From an uncultured Prevotellaceae bacterium (GTDB lineage: Bacteria; Bacteroidota; Bacteroidia; Bacteroidales; Muribaculaceae): a DNA stretch of 64,000 bases. The DNA is taken from positions 1 to 64,000 of the forward strand of contig ONMF01000003.1 in assembly GCA_900318865.1 (NCBI GenBank). Reading direction: 5' to 3'. How positions within the stretch are numbered: the first letter of the stretch is position 1; each line of letters begins with the position of its first letter. Under the pieces are notes generated by a model. The model had not been told where the DNA came from and ran no database searches. It saw only the letters and a list, made by a program, of their open reading frames with translations. Shown piece by piece: positions 1 through 8,020 of this stretch. The translations under genes and the position numbers were made by a program.

Positions 1-97
1 CAATCTCACTTACTACGTCTAATTTCTCTTCAAAATAATGTTTCATATAAAAACTGCACCTCAAAAGTTTTGTGTCTAACTTTTGGGGTGCAGTTCA
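1..97 (+). mobile_element. Possible right end of an IS3-family (IS150-like) element
   Basis: Read from base 97 inward on the minus strand, the sequence begins TGAACTGCACCCCAAAAGTT, followed by AGACAC. From memory this resembles terminal inverted repeats of IS150-group elements. Just inside it, one frame (bases 3-38) reads ISLTTSNFSSK then stop, which could be the last residues of a transposase whose body lies left of the window. The other end and the target duplication cannot be seen, so this is an inference from the end sequence only. Confidence 0.4.
52..95. repeat. 18-bp inverted repeat with 8-base spacer
   Basis: Arms 52-69 and 78-95 match at 17 of 18 positions when one is reverse complemented (AACTGCACCTCAAAAGTT against AACTTTTGGGGTGCAGTT). 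It would form a strong hairpin. It overlaps the suspected IS terminus, so it may be an IS end with an internal copy of the repeat, or a hairpin that blocks read-through into the element. Confidence 0.6.
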
Positions 98-144
98 ATG
101 GTGGGGGGGCACCCTATTTTCATGTTTTAGTGTGACAAATCGCG

Positions 145-1284
145 TCAGCGAATCACCTTCACGGCCTGGGTGGTACCGTCGGTGTAGGTGCGCACCACGA
201 TGTTCAAGCCGTCGAAGGCCTTGTCGGCTTGCTGGCCGGCCAGGTTGTAGTAGCGCTCGGAAGCCACGGTCTTCGAGGCCACATTTTCCTCCACTGCGGT
301 AGTGCCGGGGAAGAAGAACTCGTCGCCGTTGATGTAGCGAATCTTGGTTGCGCTAAACACATTGTACCAGTAGCCGGTGGTCGAAGCAATTGTCCAGCCG
401 TCGTTCAGCGTCACCTCTTCCTCGGTGGCAGTGCCGTCAATATCGACGGAAGTGCCGTCGGTGGCACCTGTGGTACTGAACACGCCGTAGGTGGTGCCGC
501 CATCCTCAACCTGCTGCACGGGCACCACCACTTTCTGGAACTCGTCGAGCGAGAACTCCACATAGTCGCCAAGACCGGCAAAGTTCGAGACGCTCACCCA
601 GTATTTGTTGTCTTCATCGAGTTGGTCGCTTTCGCTGATAACCACAGAGGCCGGACTTTTACTGGCAATGCTGGCAACGGGGTTGACAAACTCCATCACG
701 CCATTGGGAGTCTCAAGAAGAGCCGCCAGGCTGCTGAGATCGCTAAAGTAGTAGCCGGCATACGCTCCAGTGGTGATGAACACACCATACTGCGGCACGG
801 CCAGCGTTCCATCCTCAAGAATACGACCCGTGACAGCCTCGTTGGCCATACCGCCATCCTCGGAGAATTGCGAAATAGAGCAGGCACCGTAGCTCGAACT
901 GGTGTAAGCCGTCTGCACCGGAATGGTGAACGTGCCGGCCTCCAAGTCCACCGTGGCGGTAATCACGTCGGTGGCAGCATCGGTAATCATGCCGGTGATT
1001 TTAATGGTTCCCTCGGTATCGCCAGCTGCCACGGTAGCGTTTGAGCAGTAAGCGGGAGCGCTTTCACTGACGGGGAAGTGGGTCACGATGTAGCTGCCAA
1101 GCAGTTCATCGATGCTTTCGGCCTTCTTGGGGGCGGCAAGTTTCTTGGCCTTGGCCGGAAGGGCCTTCTTCACGACAGGTGCGGTAGTGGGTTCACTGAT
1201 GGCACGGGCGCCGGGGGCGAGCTGCCAAGCCGATGCGCTGAGCGCAAAGGATGCGATGATGATCAATGTGTAAAACTTTCTCAT
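145..1284 (-). CDS. Secreted protein with Bacteroidales C-terminal tail, function unknown
   Basis: A 379-residue protein. I chose the ATG at 1284 because it starts a clean signal peptide (MRKFYTLIIIASFALSASA); an upstream in-frame ATG at 1323 would only add a non-signal stretch. The first 50 mature residues are rich in Ala, Pro and Lys. The middle has repeated beta-strand-like segments. The last 40 residues (RYYNLAGQQ, then GLNIVVRTYTDGTTQAVKVIR-like strands) resemble the short C-terminal module common on secreted proteins of Prevotella and Muribaculaceae, which may be an export or anchoring signal; that role is inference. It stands alone, divergent from the TonB receptor, with its own promoter at 1358-1387. 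No catalytic motif was recognised. Confidence 0.75.
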   Translation of the reverse strand: MRKFYTLIIIASFALSASAWQLAPGARAISEPTTAPVVKKALPAKAKKLAAPKKAESIDELLGSYIVTHFPVSESAPAYCSNATVAAGDTEGTIKITGMITDAATDVITATVDLEAGTFTIPVQTAYTSSSYGACSISQFSEDGGMANEAVTGRILEDGTLAVPQYGVFITTGAYAGYYFSDLSSLAALLETPNGVMEFVNPVASIASKSPASVVISESDQLDEDNKYWVSVSNFAGLGDYVEFSLDEFQKVVVPVQQVEDGGTTYGVFSTTGATDGTSVDIDGTATEEEVTLNDGWTIASTTGYWYNVFSATKIRYINGDEFFFPGTTAVEENVASKTVASERYYNLAGQQADKAFDGLNIVVRTYTDGTTQAVKVIR

Positions 1285-1357
1285 AATAATTAAGTTAAAA
1301 TTTATAAAAAGGTTTTTTAACAAAACAGTTTTAACTTCCCTATTGCTTTTTGTGGTG

Positions 1358-1387
1358 CAAATTTAATAATAAATCTTAATGTAACAA
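1358..1387 (-). promoter_or_regulatory. Bacteroidota-type promoter for the secreted protein at 145-1284
   Basis: On the minus strand the -7 box TAAATTTG lies at 1365-1358 and a -33 TTG at 1387-1385, with 19 bases between. Predicted start of transcription is near 1351, giving a leader of about 65 bases. Confidence 0.6.
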
Positions 1388-1506
1388 ACTATTTCCATAA
1401 TAATTTCACCTTTTTCGGCCGTGTTTACAAGCAAAAGCTAAGCACACCGCACTTTTCGCCAAACAACCACATTCTCCCCTGGCCACAAAATCACTACAAG
1501 TGGTGA

Positions 1507-1537
1507 TTGCCCGGGCGGGCATTTGGCAGTAACTTTG
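1507..1537 (+). promoter_or_regulatory. Promoter directly abutting the TonB receptor start codon
   Basis: -33 TTG at 1507-1509, 20 bases, then -7 TAACTTTG at 1530-1537. The ATG begins at 1543, only five bases past the box, so the transcript would have almost no leader. Confidence 0.65.
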
Positions 1538-1542
1538 CGGCC

Positions 1543-3768
1543 ATGTTATTGCGCACCACCATATCGGCCGCATTGCTGCTCACCGGGGCAGCGGCGCTGG
1601 CACAGCACCACCCCGACACACTGCGCCTGCACGAGGTCACCGTCACGGCCGTCAAGCAGAATACAGCCACCACCGATGTCTCGGCCACCGTGCTGGGCCG
1701 TGCCATGGTGGAAAGGAATGACGTGGTGGCCATCAAGGGGGCCACGGCCATGGTGCCCAATGTGTTCGTGCCCGACTATGGGTCGAGGATGACAAGCACC
1801 ATCTATGTGCGCGGCATCGGCACACGCATCGACCAGCCGGCCGTGGGCCTGAACGTGGACAACGTGCCGGTGATGTGCAAGGAGAACTACGACATCGACC
1901 TGATGGACGTGAGCCGCGTGGAAATGTTGCGCGGCCCGCAGAGCACACTCTATGGCCGCAACACCATGGGCGGCGTGATGAATGTGTACACCTTGTCACC
2001 GCTGAATTATCAAGGCACACGGGGCGTGGTCACAGCGGCATCGCACGGCATGTGGAAGCTGGGGGCGGCACATTACGCGCTGGTGGGCGACAAGCTGGGG
2101 CTCTCGGCCACGGCCTACTTCACGCGCACGGCAGGAGAATTTGTCAACACACATAACGGGCGCCGCGCCGACTGGGAGCGACAGGGCAACGCGCGGCTCA
2201 AGGCCCACTGGCTGCCCGCCGACCGATGGCAGGTGAGCAACGTGCTCACCGTGAGCCACAGCAGGCAGGGGGGCTATCCTTATGAATACACGGCCACAGG
2301 CCGGATTGCCTACAACGACACGTGCTTCTACCGGCGCACATCGGTCACCGACGGCCTCACAGTCCGTTATCAGTCCCGACGCTTTTCGCTCACCTCCATC
2401 ACCAGCTACCAGTTTATCGACGACAACATGACGCTCGACCAGGACTTCACACCCCAGCCCTACTTCACCCTGACGCAGGCGCGCCGCGAGCACGCCGTGA
2501 CGCAGGACGTGGTGCTGCGCGACCGTGACGATGCCCTGGCAGCGGGCTATCACTGGCTGGCGGGGGCCTTCGGGTTCTATCGCCACATGACCATGGACGC
2601 GCCGGTAACTTTCAAGGACACCGGCATCGACCAGCTCATCGAGCGCCATGTGAACGACGCCATTCCGGCCTATCCCGTGAGGTGGGACTCGCGCGAGTTT
2701 TTGCTGGGGAGTCACTTCACCATGCACACCTGGGGAGCATCGGCCTACCATCTGAGCAGCATCAACCTGGGGCAGTTCACCCTTGCCGCGGCACTACGCG
2801 TGGACTACGAGCACGCTGCGCTGCGCTACCGCAGCACCGCCCACACAGGCTACACCATCTGGAACAAGAACGCCAACGAGCCGTTTGCCCACGAATCCAT
2901 CGACATCGACGACGGCGGATCGCTGAAAAAAGATTTCCTGCAACTGATGCCACGGTTCACCGCCACCTGCCATCTCGACGAGAACCACACTCGCAGCATC
3001 TACCTGAGTGTGGCCCGCGGCAGCAAGGCAGGCGGTTTCAACACGCAAATGTTCAGCGATGTGCTGCAGCAGAGGCTCATGGGCATGATGGGCATCGGGG
3101 CGCGATACGACGTGGAGCAGGTGGTGGCCTACAAGCCTGAATGGGCCTGGAACTACGAGGCTGGGTGCCATCTGCAGGCCTGGGGCAACCGGCTGACCAT
3201 CGACGCCGGTCTGTTCTTCATGGACTGCCGCGACAGGCAACTCACCGTCTTCCCCGACGGGATGACCACCGGGCGAATGATGACCAATGCCGGGCGCTCG
3301 CACAGTTGCGGCATGGAAATGGCCATCAATGTCAACCCCATGGCCGGCATGCACTTGAGTGCCAGTTACGGCTACACGCACGCCACCTTCCGCTCCTATC
3401 ACGACGGCAAGGCCGACTATCGCGGCAAGGCCGTGCCCTACGCGCCGGCTCACACGCTATGGGCCGAAGCTTCGCACGACATCGAACTGGCCGACAGCGA
3501 CTGGGCGCGCCGAATCACCATCGCTGCCAACGTGAACGGCGCAGGGCGCATCTATTGGAACGAGGCCAACGACCTCTACCAACCGTTCTACGCGCTGCTG
3601 GGCGCCAGCGTCACACTGGCCGGCAAGCACTATTCGCTGCAACTGTGGGGACGCAACCTCACCGGCACGGCCTACCACACTTTCCACTTCGTTTCCATCG
3701 GGCATGCGTTCTTGCAACGAGGGCACGGTCGCTCATTGGGAATGACCCTGCGGGTGAACATACAATAA
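1543..3768 (+). CDS. TonB-dependent outer-membrane receptor
   Basis: A 741-residue TonB-dependent receptor that would import a scarce ligand across the outer membrane using TonB energy. The start at 1543 gives signal peptide MLLRTTISAALLLTGAAALA; a longer ORF from 1507 has no signal start and would overlap the promoter. A TonB-box-like segment (EVTVTA) follows, then the plug domain with the conserved RGIGTR and EMLRGPQSTLYGRNTMGG motifs at about 80-150, then the beta-barrel. There is no N-terminal carboxypeptidase-D-like domain and no SusD neighbour, so it is not a SusC glycan porin; siderophore, heme or vitamin uptake is more likely. A small lipoprotein follows 44 bases downstream and may be a partner. 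Ligand cannot be read from the sequence. Confidence 0.9.
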   Translation: MLLRTTISAALLLTGAAALAQHHPDTLRLHEVTVTAVKQNTATTDVSATVLGRAMVERNDVVAIKGATAMVPNVFVPDYGSRMTSTIYVRGIGTRIDQPAVGLNVDNVPVMCKENYDIDLMDVSRVEMLRGPQSTLYGRNTMGGVMNVYTLSPLNYQGTRGVVTAASHGMWKLGAAHYALVGDKLGLSATAYFTRTAGEFVNTHNGRRADWERQGNARLKAHWLPADRWQVSNVLTVSHSRQGGYPYEYTATGRIAYNDTCFYRRTSVTDGLTVRYQSRRFSLTSITSYQFIDDNMTLDQDFTPQPYFTLTQARREHAVTQDVVLRDRDDALAAGYHWLAGAFGFYRHMTMDAPVTFKDTGIDQLIERHVNDAIPAYPVRWDSREFLLGSHFTMHTWGASAYHLSSINLGQFTLAAALRVDYEHAALRYRSTAHTGYTIWNKNANEPFAHESIDIDDGGSLKKDFLQLMPRFTATCHLDENHTRSIYLSVARGSKAGGFNTQMFSDVLQQRLMGMMGIGARYDVEQVVAYKPEWAWNYEAGCHLQAWGNRLTIDAGLFFMDCRDRQLTVFPDGMTTGRMMTNAGRSHSCGMEMAINVNPMAGMHLSASYGYTHATFRSYHDGKADYRGKAVPYAPAHTLWAEASHDIELADSDWARRITIAANVNGAGRIYWNEANDLYQPFYALLGASVTLAGKHYSLQLWGRNLTGTAYHTFHFVSIGHAFLQRGHGRSLGMTLRVNIQ

Positions 3769-3812
3769 AGAATCAAATCAAATAAATAATAACACTATAA
3801 CACATTTCTACT

Positions 3813-4292
3813 ATGAGAAAGTCAATCTTGATGCTGGCCACAATGGCTATGATGCTCACACTCGCCGCCTGCGGCAACGATAACGACGAACCCCGCCAAG
3901 CAATCGACAGCGCCTGGAATAGCGTTTACCAAAGCGCCACCGACACGCACTTCTCTTTCTACCCCACTCTGCAGCCCGGAGTGGAAAGCGCCGCCACGGG
4001 CATGGGCACAATCATGCTCTACAACGTGCAGTTCACCATCGGCGAACGCACGTCGCCCAAGATGAACATCCGCATCGATGCACCGGTGGGAACCAACAAG
4101 AACGAAATCAATTATCACGGCAACAACATCATTCCCTACCTGATGATGGGCACCACCCCCACACCGGCCGAGCAGTTTGCCGTCACCAATCTGGTAGCCA
4201 ATGTCAACGTCAAGGACAAGACCTACTCCATCTCGTTCGACTGCCACGGCGGCTCATTCTCAAGCCAGGGAAAGGTGGTGAGCATCGAATGA
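3813..4292 (+). CDS. Small lipoprotein downstream of the TonB receptor
   Basis: A 159-residue lipoprotein: signal MRKSILMLATMAMMLTLAA with the lipobox cysteine at 20, followed by Gly-Asn-Asp and acidic residues, the kind of start that often sends Bacteroidales lipoproteins to the surface. The mature part is beta-rich and ends with a strand pair that contains FDCHGGSFSSQGKVV. That ending resembles the last strands of the larger lipoproteins at 5314 and 6149, so it may be a shortened relative. It lies 44 bases after the receptor with no promoter in between and before a terminator at 4342, so it is probably cotranscribed with the receptor. No family name is recognised with confidence. Confidence 0.75.
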   Translation: MRKSILMLATMAMMLTLAACGNDNDEPRQAIDSAWNSVYQSATDTHFSFYPTLQPGVESAATGMGTIMLYNVQFTIGERTSPKMNIRIDAPVGTNKNEINYHGNNIIPYLMMGTTPTPAEQFAVTNLVANVNVKDKTYSISFDCHGGSFSSQGKVVSIE

Positions 4293-4341
4293 ACCGGCCA
4301 CAACCGCCATGCACGGCATGGTGATTAAAAAAGTTTAAAAA

Positions 4342-4384
4342 AAGAGCGGAACCGCACCAACATCGTGCTGCGTTCCGTTCTTTA
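4342..4384 (+). terminator. Rho-independent terminator of the TonB receptor unit
   Basis: Arms AGAGCGGAACCGCAC and GTGCTGCGTTCCGTTCT pair imperfectly, followed by TTTAT. The next promoter begins immediately after it, so it separates the receptor unit from the lipoprotein-sigma operon. Confidence 0.65.
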
Positions 4385-4386
4385 TA

Positions 4387-4416
4387 TTGTTATTATCGAT
4401 AAAAAATGTAACTTTG
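4387..4416 (+). promoter_or_regulatory. Promoter of the lipoprotein-sigma factor operon
   Basis: -33 TTG at 4387-4389, 19 bases, -7 TAACTTTG at 4409-4416; the first start codon is at 4438. No other good promoter is seen before 8461. Confidence 0.65.
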
Positions 4417-4437
4417 CAACAGAAATTCAATACGCCA

Positions 4438-5286
4438 ATGAAACACTTTCACCTCATCATGTGCGCCGCGTTCTTGACTCTGCTGGCAGCCTGCGGCGAC
4501 GATGAGCCGGGCAAGCGCTCCGGCGAGCGCACCATGCAGCCCACGCTCATCAATCACATCGTGGACAACAACACCGGCGACGTCACAATCGAAGCGGTGC
4601 CCTACTCCTTTGTGCTCCGCACCGCAGGCCCGTCGGTCGACGCAACCGTCCAGAAAGGGACCGAGCGCTTCACCGTGTCACAGTGTGCCACGACATCGCC
4701 AAGCGCCAATTTCTACAACTTCACCGGCAGCAACGGCAATGTGAGTTCCCTCACCGGCATCATCGACCTGAACGAGGGCAACTTCTGGTGCCGTTACACG
4801 CTCGGGGGTCGATACCGCGTTGTGGCCACCTTGCCCGAGGTCTTTTTCCTGAGCACAACCACCACGCTGAGCTATGACAACGGCACCAGCAGCTCCGACG
4901 CCAGCACCATGTATCAGTTCAACATCAACCCCTCCAGCCGCACGGCTTCCATCACCATCATGTCACTGCTCCACAGCCAGGAGGAGCGGTTCTTCACCAC
5001 CATCGTGGCTCACGGAGCCACCGTGGCTCTCACCGCCCAGGGCTATCGCATCAGCATCGATGACGCCGACTGCGAGGCGATTTTCCGCCGCTACGACGCC
5101 GGCACCGGCAGCAGTCTGAGCACCACCAGTGAGTACAAGCTCACCGGGTTCAGCGCCACGCTCGATATCGAGAGTCAATCGCTCAACGCCGAGTACAACC
5201 TGCTCCGCATGCGCCGCAGCGCCACGCCGCAGGAAGTCATCAGCACCACGCGCGTCACCGCCACCGGCACCGTCTACAAGCAATAA
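4438..5286 (+). CDS. Lipoprotein 1 of a three-gene paralogous set
   Basis: A 282-residue lipoprotein (signal MKHFHLIMCAAFLTLLAAC, Cys 19, then GDDEP). The start at 4438 follows the promoter by 21 bases; an upstream in-frame ORF start lies before the promoter and is rejected. After the linker comes the phrase TMQPTLI, shared exactly with the next protein, then two long beta-rich halves ending in TVYKQ. The two-half layout suggests a double beta-sandwich or lipocalin-like fold; this is inference. It is first in a run with gaps of 27, 4, 6, 33 and 15 bases leading into an ECF sigma factor, so these genes are likely one transcript. Function unknown. Confidence 0.75.
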   Translation: MKHFHLIMCAAFLTLLAACGDDEPGKRSGERTMQPTLINHIVDNNTGDVTIEAVPYSFVLRTAGPSVDATVQKGTERFTVSQCATTSPSANFYNFTGSNGNVSSLTGIIDLNEGNFWCRYTLGGRYRVVATLPEVFFLSTTTTLSYDNGTSSSDASTMYQFNINPSSRTASITIMSLLHSQEERFFTTIVAHGATVALTAQGYRISIDDADCEAIFRRYDAGTGSSLSTTSEYKLTGFSATLDIESQSLNAEYNLLRMRRSATPQEVISTTRVTATGTVYKQ

Positions 5287-5313
5287 AAACACAATAAATA
5301 TATCAACAACAAC

Positions 5314-6144
5314 ATGAAATCAGTTATGAACAGAATTTACGGTCTGATAATAGCCGCCACCATGATGGCAGCTCTCAATTCATGTCTGGGCTCGGACAAC
5401 CCCACCAGCGAATACACCATGCAGCCCACACTCATCACACGTTCTGTCGACACCCGCATCAACGACAACGATAACCTGGGCATCATCGCCACCACGGCAT
5501 CATTCATCAAGCTCGATGCCACCAATAAAACCATCACCATGACCTTCACGGCCAAGCTCGACGGAGCCAACACCGTCTCGGTGCAAACACCGACCATGAA
5601 CTATTCGCAGCACGACGCCGAAGGCACCACCATGGTCTTCAGCGGAGGCACCATCACCGCAGGCACTCACACCATCAAGAATTTCAAGGGTGCCTACGAC
5701 TTCAACGGCTCCATCATGGTTTCTTGCGAAGTCGACGACTTGTACCGACTCATCTGCATGTCGGCGCCCATCTACCCTTATGCCTCGATGACCACCACCG
5801 ACTTAACCACGGCCACCTCCACTGCCATGGGCCTCAACATCAACACCGGCAAAACCATCTTTGCCATCAGCCCTTTCCGCATGAACGCCCAGGAAGAAGC
5901 CGTGCACGAGCTTCGCTATAACGACCTGCCGTTCACGGTCACGCTCAATGGATACAACGCCACAGGCACCGATGTCACCCCTGTATCGGCAGCCACAGGA
6001 GGCAATGTTGAAAAATACAAAGCTTCGAGCATCACCATCGACTTGCAGAACTATGGTGCCACCATGGTGGCACAGTTCGATGCCGACGGCAAGGCGGTGA
6101 AACTCACAGGCACCATGTTCAGCAACGGATACCTTCCCCTTTAA
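5314..6144 (+). CDS. Lipoprotein 2 of a three-gene paralogous set
   Basis: A 276-residue lipoprotein. Two in-frame ATGs (5314 and 5326) are possible; both keep the signal peptide, whose lipobox is LNSC with GSDNP after it. TMQPTLI follows at about residue 36, as in the previous gene. The N-terminal half contains a segment on tuning strands (DATNKTITMTF) and a conserved-looking turn GTHTIKNFKGAYDFNG that lines up with GAHQVTELSGFFDDFG in the next gene. The C-terminus ends FDADGKAVKLTGTMF, matching the next protein's CDGHYMSLLGRMV. These matches by eye support common ancestry. No enzyme motif is present; a structural, binding or signal-input role at the envelope is possible. Confidence 0.75.
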   Translation: MKSVMNRIYGLIIAATMMAALNSCLGSDNPTSEYTMQPTLITRSVDTRINDNDNLGIIATTASFIKLDATNKTITMTFTAKLDGANTVSVQTPTMNYSQHDAEGTTMVFSGGTITAGTHTIKNFKGAYDFNGSIMVSCEVDDLYRLICMSAPIYPYASMTTTDLTTATSTAMGLNINTGKTIFAISPFRMNAQEEAVHELRYNDLPFTVTLNGYNATGTDVTPVSAATGGNVEKYKASSITIDLQNYGATMVAQFDADGKAVKLTGTMFSNGYLPL

Positions 6145-6148
6145 CGAG

Positions 6149-6988
6149 ATGAAACGCATTTCCCCCATCCAATGGTTGGCAGCGGCGGCACTTCTGGTTG
6201 CTGCCACTGCTTGTGTGGGCGACGCCAGCAAGAACAGCTACACCGAGGTGGGCAAGACTTTCTATTGCCTCACCACCGACACCAGCCAGCCCCAGGCGGC
6301 GCCAAAAGGGCACACGGCAAGCGGCGTAGTGAGCATTGCCGACGGCTACAAGACCATGAAGCTCACGCTGGCCTTCCCCATCGACGCCACCACACAGGTG
6401 ACGCTCACCACCGACGACATGCCTCTCACTCAGGCCGGACGCACAGGCAGCTTCACGTTCCGCTCCACACAGGTCGACGCCGGAGCGCACCAGGTGACCG
6501 AGCTGAGCGGATTCTTCGACGACTTCGGCCCCATCTTTGTGGACGCGACCATCGACAACCGATATCAGGTGCGACTCACATCGGCACCCACTCTCTTTGG
6601 CTACACCGCAACGGCCGTGTCGACCGAAAAGGGCGAGCATCCCTCGCTCACCAGCACATCGGTGGCCTACCAGCTGACACTGAACCACAACACCGGCAAG
6701 GCTACACTCATTATCGACCCCTTCCAGCTCGAGGACAAGGGAGAGGTGACACGCATGCTGCAAATCCCCGACATCGCCTTCTCAATCAACGCCAATGGCT
6801 ACCACCTGACCAAGGACATCGTGGAGCCGCGCACCGAGCAAGGCCGCATCCCGGCACTCACCATCACCAATCTCGACATCGATGTGTCGCAAAATGGCCG
6901 ATACATTCAGGGAGGTTTCTACTGCGACGGACACTACATGAGCCTGCTGGGACGCATGGTTCCGAGCACCGACATTCTCGTCAACTGA
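6149..6988 (+). CDS. Lipoprotein 3 of a three-gene paralogous set
   Basis: A 279-residue lipoprotein (signal MKRISPIQWLAAAALLVAATAC, lipobox Cys 22). It starts four bases after the previous stop and ends six bases before the sigma factor, which points to tight co-expression. It shares with lipoprotein 2 the order of landmarks: an N-half ending in a GxHxVTELSGFFDDFGP turn, a central TSVAYQLTLNHNTGKATL strand pair (compare AMGLNINTGKTIFAI), a DIAFSINANGYHL segment (compare DLPFTVTLNGYNA) and a final GRM strand. The TMQPTLI phrase is missing here and replaced by YTEVGKTFYCL. Function unknown; family resemblance is by eye only. Confidence 0.75.
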   Translation: MKRISPIQWLAAAALLVAATACVGDASKNSYTEVGKTFYCLTTDTSQPQAAPKGHTASGVVSIADGYKTMKLTLAFPIDATTQVTLTTDDMPLTQAGRTGSFTFRSTQVDAGAHQVTELSGFFDDFGPIFVDATIDNRYQVRLTSAPTLFGYTATAVSTEKGEHPSLTSTSVAYQLTLNHNTGKATLIIDPFQLEDKGEVTRMLQIPDIAFSINANGYHLTKDIVEPRTEQGRIPALTITNLDIDVSQNGRYIQGGFYCDGHYMSLLGRMVPSTDILVN

Positions 6989-6994
6989 AAAGCA

Positions 6995-7555
6995 ATGAGC
7001 AGCCGCGAAAAATATGATGAACAACAAGTGGTGGAGCAACTGCACGACCCCGCCACCTGCCGCACAGCCTTCAGCAAGGTGATTGAGCACTACAGCTCGT
7101 CGCTCTACTGGCAAATCCGTCGCATGGTCATCGACCATGACGATGCCAACGACGTGCTGCAAAACACGTTCCTCAAGGCTTGGACCAGCATCGACAATTT
7201 TCGCGGCGATGCCCGCCTCTCCACATGGCTCTATAAAATCGCCATCAACGAAAGCATCACCTTTATCAATAAGAAAAAAGTGATGGCGCAAGTGTCGCTC
7301 GACGATGACGACTCGTTTCTGGTCAATTCCCTGGAAAGCGACCGCTGGTTCGATGGCGACCAGGCACAGGCCAAGCTGCAACGGGCCATCGCAGCACTGC
7401 CCCAAAAACAACGGCTTGTGTTCAACATGCGCTACTACGACGAGATGAAATATGAGGACATGAGCGAGATTTTGGGCACTTCGGTGGGAGCGCTCAAGGC
7501 ATCCTACCACCATGCCATCAAAAAAATCGAAACTTTTTTTAACGAGCACGATTAA
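6995..7555 (+). CDS. ECF-type RNA polymerase sigma factor
   Basis: A 186-residue sigma-70 family protein of the extracytoplasmic-function class. Region 2 spans about 28-95, with the core-binding segment DANDVLQNTFLKAWTSIDNF at 50-69 and the -10 binding WLYKIAINESI segment. Region 4 spans about 127-178 and starts with LPQKQRLVFNMRYYDEM, then a helix-turn-helix ending GALKASYHHAIKKI. There is no region 1.1 or 3. It would redirect RNA polymerase to a stress or envelope regulon. It follows lipoprotein 3 by six bases and precedes a one-pass membrane protein that could be its anti-sigma factor. No autoregulatory promoter distinct from the housekeeping type was found upstream. Confidence 0.92.
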   Translation: MSSREKYDEQQVVEQLHDPATCRTAFSKVIEHYSSSLYWQIRRMVIDHDDANDVLQNTFLKAWTSIDNFRGDARLSTWLYKIAINESITFINKKKVMAQVSLDDDDSFLVNSLESDRWFDGDQAQAKLQRAIAALPQKQRLVFNMRYYDEMKYEDMSEILGTSVGALKASYHHAIKKIETFFNEHD

Positions 7556-7588
7556 ACCTTTTTCACACTGCGTAGTCAAAACAATGCA

Positions 7589-8005
7589 ATGAAACAAGAA
7601 GAATCTACCATATTGAAGAAGCTCGGCAAGGATTCCGGATTCAAAACACCGGAAAACTACTTCGACGACTTTAATGAGCGCATGACCGCTATGCTGCCCG
7701 ATGTAGAAATCACAGATGTTAACGTCAAACCATCCACATGGGTGCGCATCAGGCCTTATGCTTATCTGGCAGCCATGTTTGCTGGCATCTGGTGCATGAT
7801 GAAGGTGTTCAATGGCATCAACGGCACCACCAGCGGGCAAATGCGCGTCAACGAAATCGCCGAAGGAATCCATGTGGAGGGTAATGCCGACGAGTTCATG
7901 ATGATGGGAGCAGCCAGCGACTACGACGTGATGTCCTATCAAGACAGTGTGGCCCAGTCGATGGACGAGCCGCTGCCCGATGTCAACGATGCCAACAAAC
8001 CCTAA
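7589..8005 (+). CDS. One-pass membrane protein, possible anti-sigma partner
   Basis: A 138-residue protein with a cytoplasm-like N-terminus carrying GFKTPENYFDDFNERM at about 17-32, a motif type often seen in small proteins encoded after ECF sigma genes in Bacteroidota. One hydrophobic segment (about 54-73, RPYAYLAAMFAGIWCMMKVF) is followed by an acidic, Met- and Asp-rich outer part. The architecture (short inner domain, one membrane span, outer domain) and position 33 bases after the sigma gene suggest an anti-sigma factor. It lacks a recognisable zinc-binding HxxxCxxC motif, so the assignment rests on context. Confidence 0.65.
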   Translation: MKQEESTILKKLGKDSGFKTPENYFDDFNERMTAMLPDVEITDVNVKPSTWVRIRPYAYLAAMFAGIWCMMKVFNGINGTTSGQMRVNEIAEGIHVEGNADEFMMMGAASDYDVMSYQDSVAQSMDEPLPDVNDANKP

Positions 8006-8020
8006 AACCGCCAACTCATC

